Of a stretch of DNA of 6,775 nt, positions 5,691-6,775 are shown piece after piece. This DNA comes from Acidimicrobiaceae bacterium (GTDB lineage Bacteria > Actinomycetota > Acidimicrobiia > Acidimicrobiales > Ilumatobacteraceae): positions 1-6,775 of the forward strand of contig CANKUF010000040.1 of the NCBI GenBank assembly GCA_947486675.1, read 5' to 3'. Each line of letters opens with the position of its first letter. The first letter of the stretch is position 1. Under the pieces are notes generated by a model. The model was not told where the DNA came from. It was given only the letters and a program-made list of their open reading frames with translations, and ran no database searches. The position numbers were made by a program, and so were the translations under genes.

Positions 5691-6775
5691 GTGAATCGCC
5701 CCCAGCAATCCATTTCGTATTTGCCCGGCCTTGATGGCTTGCGTGCAATTGCGGTGCTGGCGGTGGTGGTCTACCACGCAAATAAAGACTGGCTTCCTGG
5801 TGGTTTTCTTGGCGTAGAAGTGTTTTTTGTAATCAGCGGGTATCTGATCACGCTGTTACTACTGAACGAATCTCAACAACACGGCAAGATTGATTTCCGA
5901 GCTTTTTGGATGCGCCGAGCGCGCCGTTTATTGCCGGCAATGTGGACGCTGCTGCTTGGAGTAACAATTTATTGCTCGCTGTTTGAGCGTGCTGAATTAG
6001 GCAAACTACGCGGCGATGTTATTGCTGCCTTCATTTATGTTTTTAACTGGTTCAAAATTTGGTCACGTGCCTCGTATTTTGATGCAAGCGCACTAGATCC
6101 ACTTCGACATTTATGGTCGCTTGCAGTTGAAGAACAGTTTTATTTGGTGTGGCCGGTGCTCATTGCAGTGGTGTTGAAGAAGTACGGGCGTCGGCCAGCA
6201 AAATTGGGCGTCATATTCCTTGGCATTTCAGTTGCTATTGCCATATATGTTGCAACTACATACGCCCCTGGTGTTCGCGGAACACCAATTGAAACCCCAG
6301 AGCAATACATCTCTCTCTTTGGGCACGCTGTTTCGCGTCTTGACTTCTTGTTTCTGGGAACCATTGGTCGCTCAGGTGGTTTGTTCTTAGGTGCCGCATT
6401 AGCTTTCTGGTTCCGACCAGCGATGTTCACTGGCTCAAATAGTTCCAATGATCGTCACATAGTTTCAGCATTTGCCGTTGCGGGCATTGCAGGGCTTGCG
6501 TACATGATGTGGACATTCCATGATGTGGTGTTCGTTGCTGAAACCGGCGGCATCCGCGGGTACGACCCGCTATTTCAAGGTGGGTTCCTACTCGTAGGAG
6601 TTGCAACATGTGCGATTATCACTGCTGCGGTTCACCCGCAGTCGTTCATGGGCAATGCAGTGCTCGGCAATCCCGTGTTCACGTATCTTGGCCGTCGCTC
6701 GTACGGTTTGTATCTATTTCATTGGCCTGTGTTTCAGTTGTATCGCAAGGTTGCGAGCAACTATTTAAACCTTTT
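5691..6775 (+). CDS. Acyltransferase-3 family integral membrane protein (3' end outside window)
   Basis: The frame stays open from 5691 to the window end (361 codons plus two bases). It belongs to the OafA/YrhL-type acyltransferase 3 family, multi-pass membrane enzymes that transfer acyl groups, usually acetyl, to sugars of surface glycans or other envelope targets. Signatures are LPGLDGLRAIAVLAVVVYHA (11-30) with conserved H29, GGFLGVEVFFVISGYLIT (37-54), the basic FWMRRARRLLPA (72-83), LRHLWSLAVEEQFYLVWP (138-155), LGAALAFWFRP (233-243) and SYGLYLFHWPVF (337-348). Several hydrophobic helices are evident. Relatives with this N-terminus often carry a C-terminal SGNH hydrolase domain; whether this one does is not visible. 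GTG at 5691, directly after the sucD TAA, is chosen because the first motif begins near residue 11; no Shine-Dalgarno site is evident, so coupling to sucD is likely. The substrate is unknown. Confidence 0.93.
   Translation, partial: MNRPQQSISYLPGLDGLRAIAVLAVVVYHANKDWLPGGFLGVEVFFVISGYLITLLLLNESQQHGKIDFRAFWMRRARRLLPAMWTLLLGVTIYCSLFERAELGKLRGDVIAAFIYVFNWFKIWSRASYFDASALDPLRHLWSLAVEEQFYLVWPVLIAVVLKKYGRRPAKLGVIFLGISVAIAIYVATTYAPGVRGTPIETPEQYISLFGHAVSRLDFLFLGTIGRSGGLFLGAALAFWFRPAMFTGSNSSNDRHIVSAFAVAGIAGLAYMMWTFHDVVFVAETGGIRGYDPLFQGGFLLVGVATCAIITAAVHPQSFMGNAVLGNPVFTYLGRRSYGLYLFHWPVFQLYRKVASNYLNL
6269..6287. repeat. 19-base inverted repeat inside the acyltransferase gene
   Basis: TGGTGTTC and GAACACCA are perfect 8-bp arms around a GCG spacer. 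It lies in codons for a loop after a hydrophobic segment (around PGVRGTP, 193-199). It could fold as a stable RNA hairpin, but no T-run follows, so it is not a typical terminator. Confidence 0.5.

Noticed and set aside
6201..6420. Possible frameshift in the acyltransferase, where a variable loop precedes the RLDFLFLG and LGAALAF motifs
   Set aside because: Reading the frame codon by codon from 5691 to 6775 gives no stop, and the family motifs continue in order, so the gene is intact as far as it is visible.
6140..6448. 102-codon minus-strand ORF inside the acyltransferase gene
   Set aside because: It is opposite conserved acyltransferase motifs, including the WSLAVEEQFYLVWP region, and has no recognisable domain.

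Overview
The window looks like ordinary chromosomal sequence from an actinobacterium of roughly even GC content. An Acidimicrobiia-type relative is my best guess, from the look of the proteins; no marker here proves it. Supporting signs are GTG start codons on three of the six genes whose start lies in the window, a UvrD/PcrA helicase close to sucCD (a neighbourhood known from other actinobacteria), a bacterial class I type P450, and a stand-alone B12-binding mutase subunit. I see no tRNA, rRNA, insertion sequence, CRISPR array or prophage gene. There is no gene-free stretch longer than about 100 bases.

Layout. Bases 1-393 are the C-terminal third of a cytochrome P450 whose 5' part lies outside the window. 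Three bases later, and in the same reading frame, a full-length PcrA/UvrD-type superfamily 1 helicase with a C-terminal Tudor-like domain runs to 2619. A small single-pass membrane protein on the minus strand (2625-3119) converges on it with a 5-base gap. The minus-strand gene and the next plus-strand gene diverge from a 97-base intergenic region (3120-3216) that holds a perfect 6-bp-arm inverted repeat and a possible promoter. From 3217 to the window end all genes are on the plus strand and tightly packed: a B12-binding acyl-CoA mutase small subunit, sucC, sucD, and an acyltransferase-3 family membrane protein that runs off the right edge.

How they fit together. The B12 subunit with a separately encoded large subunit would isomerise an acyl-CoA. 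If the partner is methylmalonyl-CoA mutase, the product is succinyl-CoA, which SucCD converts to succinate with formation of ATP or GTP. The three genes therefore read as a short metabolic operon joining propionate-type carbon to the TCA cycle. The acyltransferase that follows without any spacing is an envelope-type enzyme with no obvious metabolic link; it is probably co-transcribed. The helicase works in DNA repair and is unrelated. No clearly new system is visible. The items most worth a second look are the Rieske-like membrane protein lacking cluster ligands, the mutase subunit-sucCD pairing, and the very tight same-frame P450/helicase junction.
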